A DNA stretch of 64,000 nucleotides from contig NZ_BMMM01000025.1 of NCBI RefSeq assembly GCF_014645835.1, positions 28,516 to 92,515 on the forward strand, read 5' to 3'. The translations under genes were made by a program, and so were the position numbers. Source of the DNA: Streptomyces albiflavescens (GTDB lineage Bacteria > Actinomycetota > Actinomycetes > Streptomycetales > Streptomycetaceae). The first letter of the stretch is position 1. Each line of letters opens with the position of its first letter. The notes under the pieces are model-generated. The model worked only from the letters and a program-made list of their open reading frames with translations. It was not told the origin of the DNA and ran no database searches. Below are positions 53,439 to 62,085 of the stretch, in pieces.

Positions 53439-54815
53439 ATGGACGTCCGCCGCCACTCCCCTGTCGTCGCCACCCTGCGCCTGTGCCTGTACGCACTGCT
53501 CGCGGGTCTCCTCGCGCTGGCCGCCGTCCGCTCCGGGGACAGCGGGCACCCCTTGGCCGTCGTGCTGTCGGTCCTCGGGACGGGCACGGTGTTCGCGGCG
53601 GGCGTGTGCACCCCGGCGGTGCACCGCTCGCGGCGTACGGCCGCGGTGTGGCTGACCGCCCTGAGCGCGAGCTGGCTGGTACTCCTCGCCCTCTCGCCGG
53701 ACGGCCTGTGGGTGGCGTTCCCGCTCTACTTCCTGCAGTTGCACCTGCTGCCCGTGCGCTGGAGTCTGCCCGCGGTCTCCCTGACCGCCACGGCAGCCAT
53801 CGCGAGCTTCCTGGCGCACGGCTCGCGCATCACGCCGGGCGCGTTCATCGGCCCGCTCCTCGGGGCGGCGGTCGCGGTGGCCACGGTCCTCGGGTACGAG
53901 GCGCTGTACCGGGAGAGCGAGCGCCGTCGCGAGCTCATCGAGGAGCTGATCGCCACCCGCGCCGAACTGGCCGCCGCCGAGCGCACCGCGGGCACACTCG
54001 CCGAGCGGGAGCGGCTTGCCCACGAGATCCACGACACGCTCGCGCAGGGCCTGTCCAGCATCCAGCTGCTGCTGCGCGCCGCCCAGCGCCTGCTGCCCGC
54101 GGACTCCCCGGCGGCCCCGCACATCGAACAGGCCCGCTCGACCGCGCAGGACAACCTCGCCGAGGCCCGCCGCTTCGTCCGCGCCCTCACCCCGCCCGAC
54201 CTCGAACACGGTTCGCTCGCCGGAGCCCTGGAGCGGCTGTGCCGTTCGGCCGCCGTCGACGCCCCGAGGATCCACTTCTCGGTGAGTGGCCCCCCGACCG
54301 AGCTCCCGACCCCGTACGAAGTGGCCCTCCTGCGGATCGCCCAGTCGGCGCTCGGCAACACGCTGCGGCACGCGCGCGCGGACCGCGCCGAGATCACCCT
54401 CAGCTTCATGGACACGGCGGTCGCCCTGGACGTCGTGGACGACGGCGTCGGCTTCGCTCCCGATGCCGTACGGCCCGAGCAGGTCCGGGAGGACGGGGGT
54501 TTCGGTCTCTCCGCGATGCGCTCGCGCGCGGAGTCGCTGGGCGGGACGTTCACCGTCGAGTCGGCACCGGGCCAGGGCACGGCGGTGGCGGTCACGCTTC
54601 CGCTGCCCGTCACCGGGAAGCCGCCGGCCGCCGGAAAGCCGACCGGTACCGGGGAACCGACCAGTACCGGAAAGCCAACCGGTACCGGGGAACCGACCAG
54701 TACCGGAAAGCCGACCACTACCGGGGAACCGACCACTACCGGGGAACCGACCACTACCGGGCAGCAGGTGCCCCTCCGGCTCCCCTCCGCGCGTGCTGTC
54801 GGGAGCCGCGCATGA
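53439..54815 (+). CDS. sensor histidine kinase, HisKA_3 type
   Basis: 458 aa. Four to five membrane helices in the first ~150 residues with almost no extracytoplasmic loop, a coiled coil (ELIEELIATRAELAAAERTA), H-box AHEIHDTLAQGLSSIQLLLR with the phosphorylated His, and an ATPase domain with DDGVGFAP and GGFGLSAMRSRAESLGG. The membrane-buried sensor resembles kinases that detect envelope or lipid stress with an ABC partner. The C-terminus has an unusual hexapeptide repeat tail. Its stop overlaps the response-regulator start (ATGA). Confidence 0.95.
   Translation: MDVRRHSPVVATLRLCLYALLAGLLALAAVRSGDSGHPLAVVLSVLGTGTVFAAGVCTPAVHRSRRTAAVWLTALSASWLVLLALSPDGLWVAFPLYFLQLHLLPVRWSLPAVSLTATAAIASFLAHGSRITPGAFIGPLLGAAVAVATVLGYEALYRESERRRELIEELIATRAELAAAERTAGTLAERERLAHEIHDTLAQGLSSIQLLLRAAQRLLPADSPAAPHIEQARSTAQDNLAEARRFVRALTPPDLEHGSLAGALERLCRSAAVDAPRIHFSVSGPPTELPTPYEVALLRIAQSALGNTLRHARADRAEITLSFMDTAVALDVVDDGVGFAPDAVRPEQVREDGGFGLSAMRSRAESLGGTFTVESAPGQGTAVAVTLPLPVTGKPPAAGKPTGTGEPTSTGKPTGTGEPTSTGKPTTTGEPTTTGEPTTTGQQVPLRLPSARAVGSRA
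54628..54770. repeat. 18-base in-frame repeats encoding T-x-T-G-[EK]-P
   Basis: About eight near-identical 18-base units (for example ACCGGGGAACCGACCACT) encode a Thr-Gly-Glu/Lys-Pro tail after the kinase domain. Unit loss or gain stays in frame. Confidence 0.95.
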
Positions 54816-55441
54816 CCATTCGTCTTCTGCTCGCGGACGATCATCCCGTCGTACGCGCCGGACTGCGCGCCGTCCTGTCCGCGGAGCCGGACTTCGAGAT
54901 CGTCGCGGAGGCACCGACGGCGGAGGCGGCGGTCGACCGCGCCGGAGCGGGTGGCGTCGACGTCGTGCTCATGGACCTGCAGTTCGGTCCCGGCATGCAC
55001 GGCGCGCAGGCCACGGCGGCGATCACGGCACGCCCCGGTGCGCCCCGCGTCCTGGTCCTGACCACCTACGACACCGATGCGGACATCCTCGCGGCGGTCG
55101 AGGCGGGCGCGGCCGGCTATCTCCTCAAGGACGCCCCGCCCGAGGAGCTGTCCGCCGCGGTCCGCACCGCCGCCTCGGGCCACTCCGCTCTCGCTCCTTC
55201 GGTCGCCGACCGCCTGATGGACCGGATGCGCACCCCGGCGGCCGCCCTCAGCCGCCGCGAACTGGAAGTCCTCGAACTCGTCAGGGACGGCCTCTCCAAC
55301 CACCGGATCAGCAAGCGACTGTTCCTGAGCCAGGCGACGGTGAAGTCCCATCTGGTGCACATCTACGCCAAGTTGGGCGTGGATTCGCGCACGGCGGCGG
55401 TGGCGGCGGCCACGGAACGAGGGGTCATCCGGAGACGCTGA
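54812..55441 (+). CDS. NarL/FixJ-family response regulator
   Basis: 209 aa. Receiver with acidic pair ADDH, phospho-acceptor Asp in LMDLQFG, Thr in LVLTTYD and Lys in LLKDAPP; C-terminal LuxR-type helix-turn-helix (LSRRELEVLELVRDGLSNHR, then LSQATVKSHLVHIYAKL). Coupled to the kinase gene by a four-base overlap. Likely targets are the divergent ABC exporter genes. Confidence 0.96.
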   Translation: MTIRLLLADDHPVVRAGLRAVLSAEPDFEIVAEAPTAEAAVDRAGAGGVDVVLMDLQFGPGMHGAQATAAITARPGAPRVLVLTTYDTDADILAAVEAGAAGYLLKDAPPEELSAAVRTAASGHSALAPSVADRLMDRMRTPAAALSRRELEVLELVRDGLSNHRISKRLFLSQATVKSHLVHIYAKLGVDSRTAAVAAATERGVIRRR

Positions 55442-55485
55442 CTCGGCCGTGCCGGTGGTGTACGGCTCGTGACGGAGGTGCACGG

Positions 55486-55773
55486 CTATCGCCGCGGCGG
55501 TTCTCCGAAGAGCTCCACCGCGCTGCGGACATCGGCGAGGCTGGTCGCCAGTGCGCTGACCGAGCCGATCGCGCCCGCGACCAGAAGCAGGGAGCGACGC
55601 AGCCGCGGGATCTCGGGGATGCCGCTGACGGCCATCGCGGCGAGGGCCGCGAGCTCGTCCTCGGCGATGCCGCGGTCGGGGAATTCGGCCGGGTGCGCGG
55701 CGAGTTCACGGCGCAGCCGGGAGACGGCGGTGCGCAGTCCCGCCACCCTCGGATCCTCGTCGCTGCCGGTCAC
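55486..55773 (-). CDS. DUF5955-like small protein
   Basis: 95 aa. RTAVSRLRRELAAHP then EDELAALAAMA, PEIPRLRRSLLLVAGAIGSV and SALATSLADVRSAVELF. One amphipathic or membrane-like helix near residues 60-75. Matches small Streptomyces proteins annotated as DUF5955, function unknown. GTG start with AGAGG close upstream. The longer open frame to 55923 is unlikely. Confidence 0.65.
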   Translation of the reverse strand: MTGSDEDPRVAGLRTAVSRLRRELAAHPAEFPDRGIAEDELAALAAMAVSGIPEIPRLRRSLLLVAGAIGSVSALATSLADVRSAVELFGEPPRR

Positions 55774-56010
55774 TGACCTCTGCCCCAAGCTCCGCAACAC
55801 AGCTCTCCCCCTCGCACGTCGTTGTGCGTCAGTCCTTCGTACGTCGGCCCCAGCTCCCCGTGGCGGTGGTCGGGCGCCGGGGGACGCGGGCCAGTAAACG
55901 CCACCCCGTGCACCGGGCGCCACTCCGCGGACCGAAATTCAGCCCATGGACACCACAGGGCCCGTCCGGGTTCCGGGGCGCGCTCCGGCCGGGTCGGGTA
56001 TGCAGGGGAC

Positions 56011-56610
56011 ATGACGGAGAACAAAGACCAGGTGGCCGGGCTGCTGTTGGCGGCCGGCGGCGGACGGCGCCTCGGGGGGCGCCCCAAGGCACTCCTGTCC
56101 CACCGGGGACGGCCTCTTGTCGAACACGCGGTCGAAGTCCTGCGCTCGGGGGGCATCACCCGGGTCCACGTGGTTCTGGGCGCCCAGGCCGACATCGTAC
56201 GGGAGCGGGCGGAACTGCCGGGCTGCGTCCTCGTCGACAACCCGCAATGGGAGGAGGGGATGGGCTCCTCGCTTCGAGCGGGGCTGGACTCGCTGGCCGG
56301 CACGGGAGCGCGGGCCGCTCTGGTGTCACTCGTCGATCAGCCCGGAATCGGTCGGGAGGCGGTGGCCCGGGTGCTGGCCGCCTACGTATCACCGCTGTCA
56401 CTCGCGGCGGCGGCGTACGACGGGGAGCGCGGCCACCCGGTGCTCTTCGGCGCGGGGCACTGGGCCGGGATCGCGGCGACGGCCACGGGCGACCGGGGGG
56501 CGCGCGCCTATCTGAAGGCGCACGAGGACGCGATCACGCTCGTCGAGTGCGGCGATGTGGCACAGGCGTACGACATCGACACGGAAGGCGATCTGATCCA
56601 CCTTGAGTAA
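56011..56610 (+). CDS. MobA-like NTP transferase
   Basis: 199 aa with a nucleotide-binding loop LLAAGGGRRLGGRPKALL and metal Asp in VSLVDQPG. This matches MobA/MocA-type transferases that attach CMP or GMP to molybdopterin, e.g. for purine-oxidising molybdoenzymes; neighbouring purine catabolism genes make that plausible. GGGG precedes the ATG. An overlapping 260-codon frame is a GC-bias shadow. Confidence 0.9.
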   Translation: MTENKDQVAGLLLAAGGGRRLGGRPKALLSHRGRPLVEHAVEVLRSGGITRVHVVLGAQADIVRERAELPGCVLVDNPQWEEGMGSSLRAGLDSLAGTGARAALVSLVDQPGIGREAVARVLAAYVSPLSLAAAAYDGERGHPVLFGAGHWAGIAATATGDRGARAYLKAHEDAITLVECGDVAQAYDIDTEGDLIHLE

Positions 56611-56806
56611 GCATGGTGGCACCGAGCGCCACCTTGCCTCGACTCAGAGAATCTCGACATCAACAAACCATTGAACTTCCACCATGAGGAAACTAGTATC
56701 CACTGCTCAGAAGCGCTGGACCGCCCCGACGGCGCGGTCAGCCGCATCCGGTGCCCGTGGCACCCAGTGCCGTATGTACGCAGCTCGCTGAAGGAAGTGA
56801 CAGCTC

Positions 56807-58441
56807 ATGTCCGCACCAGCGCCGTCCCCGCTGGCCATCGTCGACGCCGAGCCCCTGCCCCGGCAGGAAGAGGTCCTCACCGACGCGGCCCTCGCCTTCG
56901 TGGCCGAGCTGCACCGGCTGTTCACGCCCCGGCGTGACGAGCTCCTCGCCCGCCGCGCGGAGCGCCGCGCCGAGATCGCCCGCACCTCCACGCTCGACTT
57001 CCTTCCGGAGACCGCCGCGATCCGCGCGGACGACTCCTGGAAGGTGGCCCCCGCTCCTGCCGCCCTGAACGACCGCCGCGTCGAGATCACCGGCCCCACC
57101 GACCGCAAGATGACCATCAACGCCCTCAACTCGGGCGCCAGGGTCTGGCTCGCGGACTTCGAGGACGCCTCGGCGCCCACCTGGGAGAACGTGGTCACCG
57201 GCCAGCTCAACCTGATCGACGCGTACACCCGGAACATCGACTTCACCGACCCGAAGTCCGGCAAGTCCTACGCCCTGAAGGCGAACGACGAGCTCGCGAC
57301 GGTCGTCATGCGACCGCGCGGCTGGCACCTGAACGAGCGCCACCTCGTCGACGCGGACGGCAGGCCCGTCCCCGGCGCGCTCGTCGACTTCGGCCTCTAC
57401 TTCTTCCACAACGCGCAGCGCCTGCTCGACCTCGGCAAGGGCCCGTACTTCTACCTCCCGAAGACGGAGTCGCACCTGGAGGCCCGCCTCTGGAACGACG
57501 TCTTCGTCTTCGCGCAGGACTACGTCGGCATCCCGCAGGGCACCGTCCGCGCGACCGTCCTCATCGAGACGATCACGGCCGCGTACGAGATGGAGGAGAT
57601 CCTCTACGAACTCCGCGACCACGCCGCCGGGTTGAACGCGGGCCGCTGGGACTACCTCTTCTCCATCGTCAAGAACTTCCGTGACGGCGGCCAGAAGTTC
57701 GTGCTGCCGGACCGCAACGCGGTCACGATGACGGCCCCGTTCATGCGCGCGTACACCGAACTGCTCGTCCGCACCTGCCACAAGCGCGGCGCGCACGCGA
57801 TCGGCGGCATGGCGGCGTTCATCCCCTCGCGTCGCGACGAAGAGGTCAACAAGGTCGCCTTCGAGAAGGTCAAGGCCGACAAGGACCGCGAGGCGAACGA
57901 CGGCTTCGACGGGTCGTGGGTGGCCCACCCGGACCTGGTGCCGATCGCGATGGCCTCCTTCGACGCGGTCCTCGGCGACAAGCCCAACCAGAAGGACCGG
58001 CTGCGCGAGGATGTCTCCGTCGCCGCCGGCGACCTGATCGCCATCGACTCCCTCGACGCCAGGCCGACGTACGACGGACTGGTCAACGCCGTCCAGGTCG
58101 GCATCCGCTACATCGAGGCCTGGCTGCGCGGCCTCGGCGCGGTCGCCATCTTCAATCTGATGGAGGACGCGGCGACCGCCGAGATCTCCCGCTCGCAGAT
58201 CTGGCAGTGGATCAACGCGGGCGTCGAGTTCGAGCACGACGGAAAGTCCGTGAAGGCCACGCCGGAACTGGCCCGCGAGGTCGCCGCCGAGGAGCTGGCG
58301 CACATCCGCGCCGAGATCGGCGAGGAGGCCTTCGCGGCGGGCCACTGGCAGCAGGCCCACGACCTGCTCCTGGAGGTCGCGCTCGACGAGAACTACGCGG
58401 ACTTCCTGACCCTGCCCGCCTACGAGCAGCTGGCCGGCTGA
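56807..58441 (+). CDS. aceB: malate synthase A
   Basis: 544 aa, the length of malate synthase A. It condenses glyoxylate with acetyl-CoA to malate. VMRPRGWHLNERH, the catalytic-site VLIETITAAYEMEEIL and the C-terminal RSQIWQWINAG are family hallmarks; the general base Asp lies in the last third (FNLMEDAATAEI). AAGGAAG precedes the ATG. Glyoxylate released from ureidoglycolate after alc/allB would be used here, tying the locus together. The upstream region (56611-56806) holds a TTGAACTTCC word resembling part of the allB dyad. Confidence 0.97.
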   Translation: MSAPAPSPLAIVDAEPLPRQEEVLTDAALAFVAELHRLFTPRRDELLARRAERRAEIARTSTLDFLPETAAIRADDSWKVAPAPAALNDRRVEITGPTDRKMTINALNSGARVWLADFEDASAPTWENVVTGQLNLIDAYTRNIDFTDPKSGKSYALKANDELATVVMRPRGWHLNERHLVDADGRPVPGALVDFGLYFFHNAQRLLDLGKGPYFYLPKTESHLEARLWNDVFVFAQDYVGIPQGTVRATVLIETITAAYEMEEILYELRDHAAGLNAGRWDYLFSIVKNFRDGGQKFVLPDRNAVTMTAPFMRAYTELLVRTCHKRGAHAIGGMAAFIPSRRDEEVNKVAFEKVKADKDREANDGFDGSWVAHPDLVPIAMASFDAVLGDKPNQKDRLREDVSVAAGDLIAIDSLDARPTYDGLVNAVQVGIRYIEAWLRGLGAVAIFNLMEDAATAEISRSQIWQWINAGVEFEHDGKSVKATPELAREVAAEELAHIRAEIGEEAFAAGHWQQAHDLLLEVALDENYADFLTLPAYEQLAG

Positions 58442-58445
58442 ACCG

Positions 58446-58721
58446 TCACTTGTCCGAGTGGCCCAGGGACTTTTCCGGGGCCACTCGGTCGCGGACGAGG
58501 CGCTTCACCGCCGTGGGTTCCGGGAAGCCCTGCTCCCGCCGGTCCCAGACGACCTCGTCGTCGACCCGTACGACGAAGACACCGCCGGTGCCGGGCTTCA
58601 GGGACAGCTCCGTCAGCTCGGTCTCGAACGTCGTGAGCAGCTCCTGCGCCAGCCAGGCGGCGCGGGGCAGCCAGCGGCACTGGGTGCAGTACTCGATCTG
58701 AACGCGGTGGATCTCTGTCAT
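58446..58721 (-). CDS. SelT/SelW/SelH family (Rdx) protein
   Basis: 91 aa thioredoxin-fold protein with CxxC (YCTQCRW) near the N-terminus, where eukaryotic relatives carry selenocysteine. Likely a thiol-redox protein of unknown target. Its ATG overlaps the stop of the upstream kinase-like gene (ATGA), so the two are coupled. Ends five bases from the converging aceB stop. Confidence 0.9.
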   Translation of the reverse strand: MTEIHRVQIEYCTQCRWLPRAAWLAQELLTTFETELTELSLKPGTGGVFVVRVDDEVVWDRREQGFPEPTAVKRLVRDRVAPEKSLGHSDK

Positions 58722-59632
58722 CCGAGGTGTACCGACCAATCCTGTTCCGCCGCCGGCTTGCCGTGCAGGTCCGGGACCCGCTTCAGCCAGTCCGGCCGGC
58801 CTTCCTGGGTTTTCGCCGCGCGGTGGGCGTCTTCGGCGGCGAGCTCCTCCCGGGTGGGGAAGTCCGTGGGCAGCCAGGCCGCGGAAGCCCGCACGCGGGC
58901 GTGCAGATAGCCGACGTAGGCCTCGCGGACCTCGTCGGGGGTGGTGAAGCCGGGCTCTTCCCTGAGCCAGCCGTCGGGCACCTCGTCCAGGACCGAGCGC
59001 AGAAGTTCCTCGGTCACCAAGGGGGCGAGTGCGGCGTCCGCCGCCCGGACGTCGGGGCTGTAGCCACCGAGCGCGTGGCGCCGGAAGTCGTACGCCTTCT
59101 CCGGTGCCGAGGCGTCCCAGCGGTGGTGGAAGACCAGGGCGGCGCCGTGGTCGATGAGCCACAGCCGTGGGGGCGCGGTGCCGAAGGTGGGCCAGATCAT
59201 CAGGTTCGAGCTGTGCACCGTGCGGTCCACGTTGACCGTGAGGGCGTCCAGCCAGATCACCTTGCCCGCCTCCAGCGGGTCGACGGGGAACGTCCTGGCG
59301 ATCTCCGGGGTGAAGTCCTTCGCGCCCGGCAGATAGTCCATGCCCAGGTTCAGGCCGGCGCTGGAGCGCAGAAGGTCCTGGACCTCCTGGTGGGGCTCGT
59401 GCCCGCCCACCGCCGGGTCGAAGTGCACGAGGACCAGCTCGGGGAACCTCAGCCCGAGGGCGCGCGCCAGCTCACCGACGATGATCTCGGCGACCAGCGC
59501 CTTGCGGCCCTGCGCGGAGCCCGTGAACTTCACGACGTACGTGCCGAGGTCGTCGGCCTCGACGACTCCGGGGACGGAGCCACCGGACCGCAGGGGGGCG
59601 ATGTAGCGGGTTGCAGCAACCTCTCTCAACAT
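58718..59632 (-). CDS. HipA-like kinase family protein
   Basis: 304 aa. GTYVVKFTGSAQGRKALVAE carries the ATP-binding Lys; LTVNVDRTVHSSNLMIW has the catalytic-loop Asp and Asn; and LIDHGAALVF is the metal-binding DxG-like motif. Such stand-alone HipA/PI3-4 kinase-like proteins are widespread in actinobacteria with no known substrate. There is no HipB antitoxin gene. Coupled with the SelT/W/H gene. Confidence 0.85.
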   Translation of the reverse strand: MLREVAATRYIAPLRSGGSVPGVVEADDLGTYVVKFTGSAQGRKALVAEIIVGELARALGLRFPELVLVHFDPAVGGHEPHQEVQDLLRSSAGLNLGMDYLPGAKDFTPEIARTFPVDPLEAGKVIWLDALTVNVDRTVHSSNLMIWPTFGTAPPRLWLIDHGAALVFHHRWDASAPEKAYDFRRHALGGYSPDVRAADAALAPLVTEELLRSVLDEVPDGWLREEPGFTTPDEVREAYVGYLHARVRASAAWLPTDFPTREELAAEDAHRAAKTQEGRPDWLKRVPDLHGKPAAEQDWSVHLG

Positions 59633-59711
59633 CTTCGAAGGTCCCGTCGCATATCTGCCTTATATTCCACGGCCAGCTCCAAGGTGCTGCACTCCGGGGA
59701 AACGTCCACGA

Positions 59712-59885
59712 TCACTCCTGAGAATCTGTGGAGCTTCGACTGGCACGCTCGTCTCCCTTTCTCCCCAGCAGTCCGTCGATGGCGGTGCGACCCTTGCTTC
59801 CGGCCTCCGGCATGAAGTGAGCATAGTAACCAAGCGTGACAGCCGGGGAGGAATGCCCGAGCCATCGCGCCGTCGTCACCACGGA
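59712..59885 (-). pseudogene. tyrosine integrase, C-terminal fragment
   Basis: Fifty-eight codons: VVTTARWLGHSSP, then TLGYYAHFMPEAGSKGRTA to a TGA. LGHSSPAVTLGYYAHF includes the catalytic His and the nucleophile Tyr of phage-type integrases. The upstream end stops exactly at the CTAG of the MITE-like element; sequence beyond that element does not continue the integrase. Confidence 0.85.
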
Positions 59886-60123
59886 CTAGGGGGTTTCTGA
59901 TGGATCTCCGTGGAAGAAGGAGCGGCGTTCGGTGCGTGCTCTCGGCGTGCCGGGCGGAAGTCCTCGATGGGGGTCCCCCCGCGCGAGCGAAGCCGAGCGT
60001 GGGGGAGGAGCTACTAGGGCTTTTGTCCGGTGCGGCGAGTGGGGGCACCTCCCACGCCCTTAAGGCAGTGGGGGAGCGTGCCGGGCGTCGCGACGCCGCG
60101 GAGATCCATCAGAAGCCCCCTAG
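59886..60123. mobile_element. MITE-like element, 238 bp
   Basis: Terminal inverted repeats of 28 bases starting CTAGGGGG and matching at 26 positions, flanked by CTAG on both sides, enclose ~180 noncoding bases rich in further small dyads. No transposase. The CTAG target is preferred by IS630-type transposases, a possible source of mobility. A deleted relative lies at 21765-21837. Confidence 0.85.
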
Positions 60124-60606
60124 GCCGAATCGCGTGGTGAACAGGAGAGAGAACTTCCTCCGCTGCCCGCCCGCCTGGTTTCGTGGGACCCGTACGGCCG
60201 TCAGGCCCCCGCCATTGCCCGCGCCGGCCGTGTGCGTCAGCCGAGGTGCGTCGTCGGCCGGCGAGGTCCGGGGCTGTGCCGTCGCGGCACCAGCGGCCAG
60301 ACTCGCGAGGACCACAAAGGAGGGCCTTCGGCGGACTGCCCGTGGCGGAGTTGGACGGCCGTCCCGGCCAACGGCCTTGTCGACAAGTGCTGTACCTGGT
60401 GGGCGGACGGAAGTGCTTCGTCTGTACGGCGTGCGGGCCGCGCAGGCCTGCCAGGACCCCTTGCGGAGCATCGGGCTTACGGGCGGCCGGCTGCGGTTGC
60501 TCGCAGTCGAGCCAGGGGGCCGTCCGGCCGCGTGGTTGTGGTGGTTCCGACGGGAGCTGTGTTGAAAGGAACCGGCCGCTGCCGGACAGGACAGGTTGTG
60601 GAATCC
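60124..60606. other. upstream region of the ECF gene, no supportable gene
   Basis: Overlapping frames exist on both strands without likeness to known proteins. GGAACC occurs 34 bases before the sigma gene; an ECF-type promoter is possible, but the spacing to a GTT is long. Confidence 0.4.
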
Positions 60607-61182
60607 ATGACGGAACAGGAGACGCGCCGGAATCGGCAGGCGCGCTTCGAAGGACTGGCGCGTGTGGTGGCGGAACCGCTGCACCGGTATCTGCTGCGAC
60701 GGACGAACCCAGACATGGTCGAGGACGTCTTGTCGGAGACGATGCTGGTGCTGTGGCGCCGCATCGACGATGTGCCCGGGCCCGGAACCGGTCCCCCGCC
60801 CGATCCCGATGACGTGCTGCCGTGGTGCTACGGAGTGGCACGGGGCTGCTTGACCAATGCCCGCCGCGCTGACGGACGCAGGCTCCGCCTGGTGGAGCGG
60901 CTGATCCGGACACAGCAGCACCCTTCGACAATGGCCCCCGATCACAGCGACCTGCATGCCGCGCTCGATGGCCTTGGAGAACTGGACCGCGAGATGGTGC
61001 GACTGTGGGCATGGGAGGGCCTGGCGCCGCGTCAGATCGCGGAAGTGACCGGGCTCACCTCCAACGCTGTGAGCATCCGGCTCCACCGGGCGAAGAAGAA
61101 ACTCGCCGCACAGCTGCAGCTGACGCGAAAGAACACCGAACGGCCCGGACACAAGCCAGATGAAGGAAGGAGCAGTCAGTGA
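60607..61182 (+). CDS. ECF-type RNA polymerase sigma factor
   Basis: 191 aa. Region 2: PDMVEDVLSETMLVLWRRID with WCYGVARGCLTNARR; region 4: LDREMVRLWAWEGLAPRQIA then LTSNAVSIRLHRAKKKLAAQ. It overlaps the next gene (GTGA), a membrane protein that may restrain it. No typical SigE/SigR-type sequence features. Target unknown. Confidence 0.92.
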   Translation: MTEQETRRNRQARFEGLARVVAEPLHRYLLRRTNPDMVEDVLSETMLVLWRRIDDVPGPGTGPPPDPDDVLPWCYGVARGCLTNARRADGRRLRLVERLIRTQQHPSTMAPDHSDLHAALDGLGELDREMVRLWAWEGLAPRQIAEVTGLTSNAVSIRLHRAKKKLAAQLQLTRKNTERPGHKPDEGRSSQ

Positions 61183-61805
61183 ATGACGACGAGCTGTTGG
61201 CCCGACTGAGGGCTGCGGACCCGGCACTGACCCCAAGAGCTCCGCTGCCCGACATCAACCGTCTTGTGGAGGCTGCCTTGAACACCGACATCACGCCCCC
61301 GTCAGAGAAGACCGCGGCCGGCATCACTACGCGCCCTGCGAAGGCCGTCGCCGTACGGCGACGCCGCCGTCTCCTCACACTCGCGGCGGCTGCCGGTCTG
61401 CTCATGCTCGGAGGCGGCATCGCAGGAGGAATCATGGCGAACGGCGACAGCGGTCACTCGTCCGCGTCCGGGCCGCTGACGCTCACCGCCGCGAGCGGTA
61501 CTGCCCACGCCAAGTGCATGGCACCGATCCCCGACCGGCTGCGCCGGTACCCGACGCTCTTCGAAGGAACGGTCACCTCCGTCAAGGGCTCCTCGGCCTT
61601 CTTCCGTGTCGATCACTGGTTGCGCGGTGGTGACTCGGACACGGTACGGCTCAACAGCGACACCAACGAGCCCGAGAGCCTGACGTTCTTGGTCGGAGAG
61701 CACTACATCGTGGCCGCCACCAAGGACGGCACCGTCCCCCAGTGCGGCGCGAACATGGCCTCAGACGAAACCAGGAGCAAGTTTCGCCAGGCATACGGAA
61801 AATAA
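61179..61805 (+). CDS. membrane-anchored protein coupled to the ECF gene
   Basis: 208 aa. An N-terminal ~60-residue cytoplasmic part (LLARLRAADPALTPRAPLPD), one helix near residues 68-88 preceded by RRRRR, and a ~110-residue extracytoplasmic domain with two Cys (HAKCMAP and VPQCGAN) that could form a disulfide. The topology and coupling to the sigma gene (four-base overlap, strong GAAGGAAGGAG) fit a membrane anti-sigma factor, but the cytoplasmic part lacks the HxxxCxxC zinc motif. The outer region resembles tissue-inhibitor/netrin-like folds only loosely. Confidence 0.75.
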   Translation: MNDDELLARLRAADPALTPRAPLPDINRLVEAALNTDITPPSEKTAAGITTRPAKAVAVRRRRRLLTLAAAAGLLMLGGGIAGGIMANGDSGHSSASGPLTLTAASGTAHAKCMAPIPDRLRRYPTLFEGTVTSVKGSSAFFRVDHWLRGGDSDTVRLNSDTNEPESLTFLVGEHYIVAATKDGTVPQCGANMASDETRSKFRQAYGK

Positions 61806-61978
61806 CCGCACACGCCGCCTGGAGCAGCAGGGCGCACACGGCGGCTTCGGCGGCGAGGCCGCGCTGACCCGCTGACCCGGTGGCCCGGTGGCCTCCGAGC
61901 CGGAGTCGATCCCAAGGGCCCTCCGTACACCTGCCCTCAGGCGCGGGTGGATCGCCCGGCTCTGGGGCCACGCGAAAG

Positions 61979-62051
61979 CGTGCACGGGGGCGACGGCGCG
62001 TGCCGACCCGTGGGGGTGCCGGAAAGCAGCCACCGTCGGTCCCCGTGCACG
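61979..62051. terminator. long imperfect hairpin between convergent genes
   Basis: CGTGCACGGGG (61979) and CCCCGTGCACG (to 62051) form an 11-bp outer stem; CGACGG and CCGTCG add an inner stem. It lies in the 280-base space between the anti-sigma-like gene and the convergent siderophore synthetase, so it probably ends transcription from both sides. Confidence 0.65.
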
Positions 62052-62085
62052 ATCGCGGGTCACGTCCGCCGATCCAGGCGGACGA

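Noticed and set aside
53405..55441. 678-codon alternative frame through the kinase region, reading into the response regulator
   Set aside because: It is out of phase with the kinase motifs; the upstream part is Arg/Gly/Pro-rich shadow and only the final part is the real response regulator.
55824..56606. 260-codon frame over the MobA-like gene
   Set aside because: Low-complexity Arg/Gly composition; the overlapping frame has clear nucleotidyltransferase motifs.
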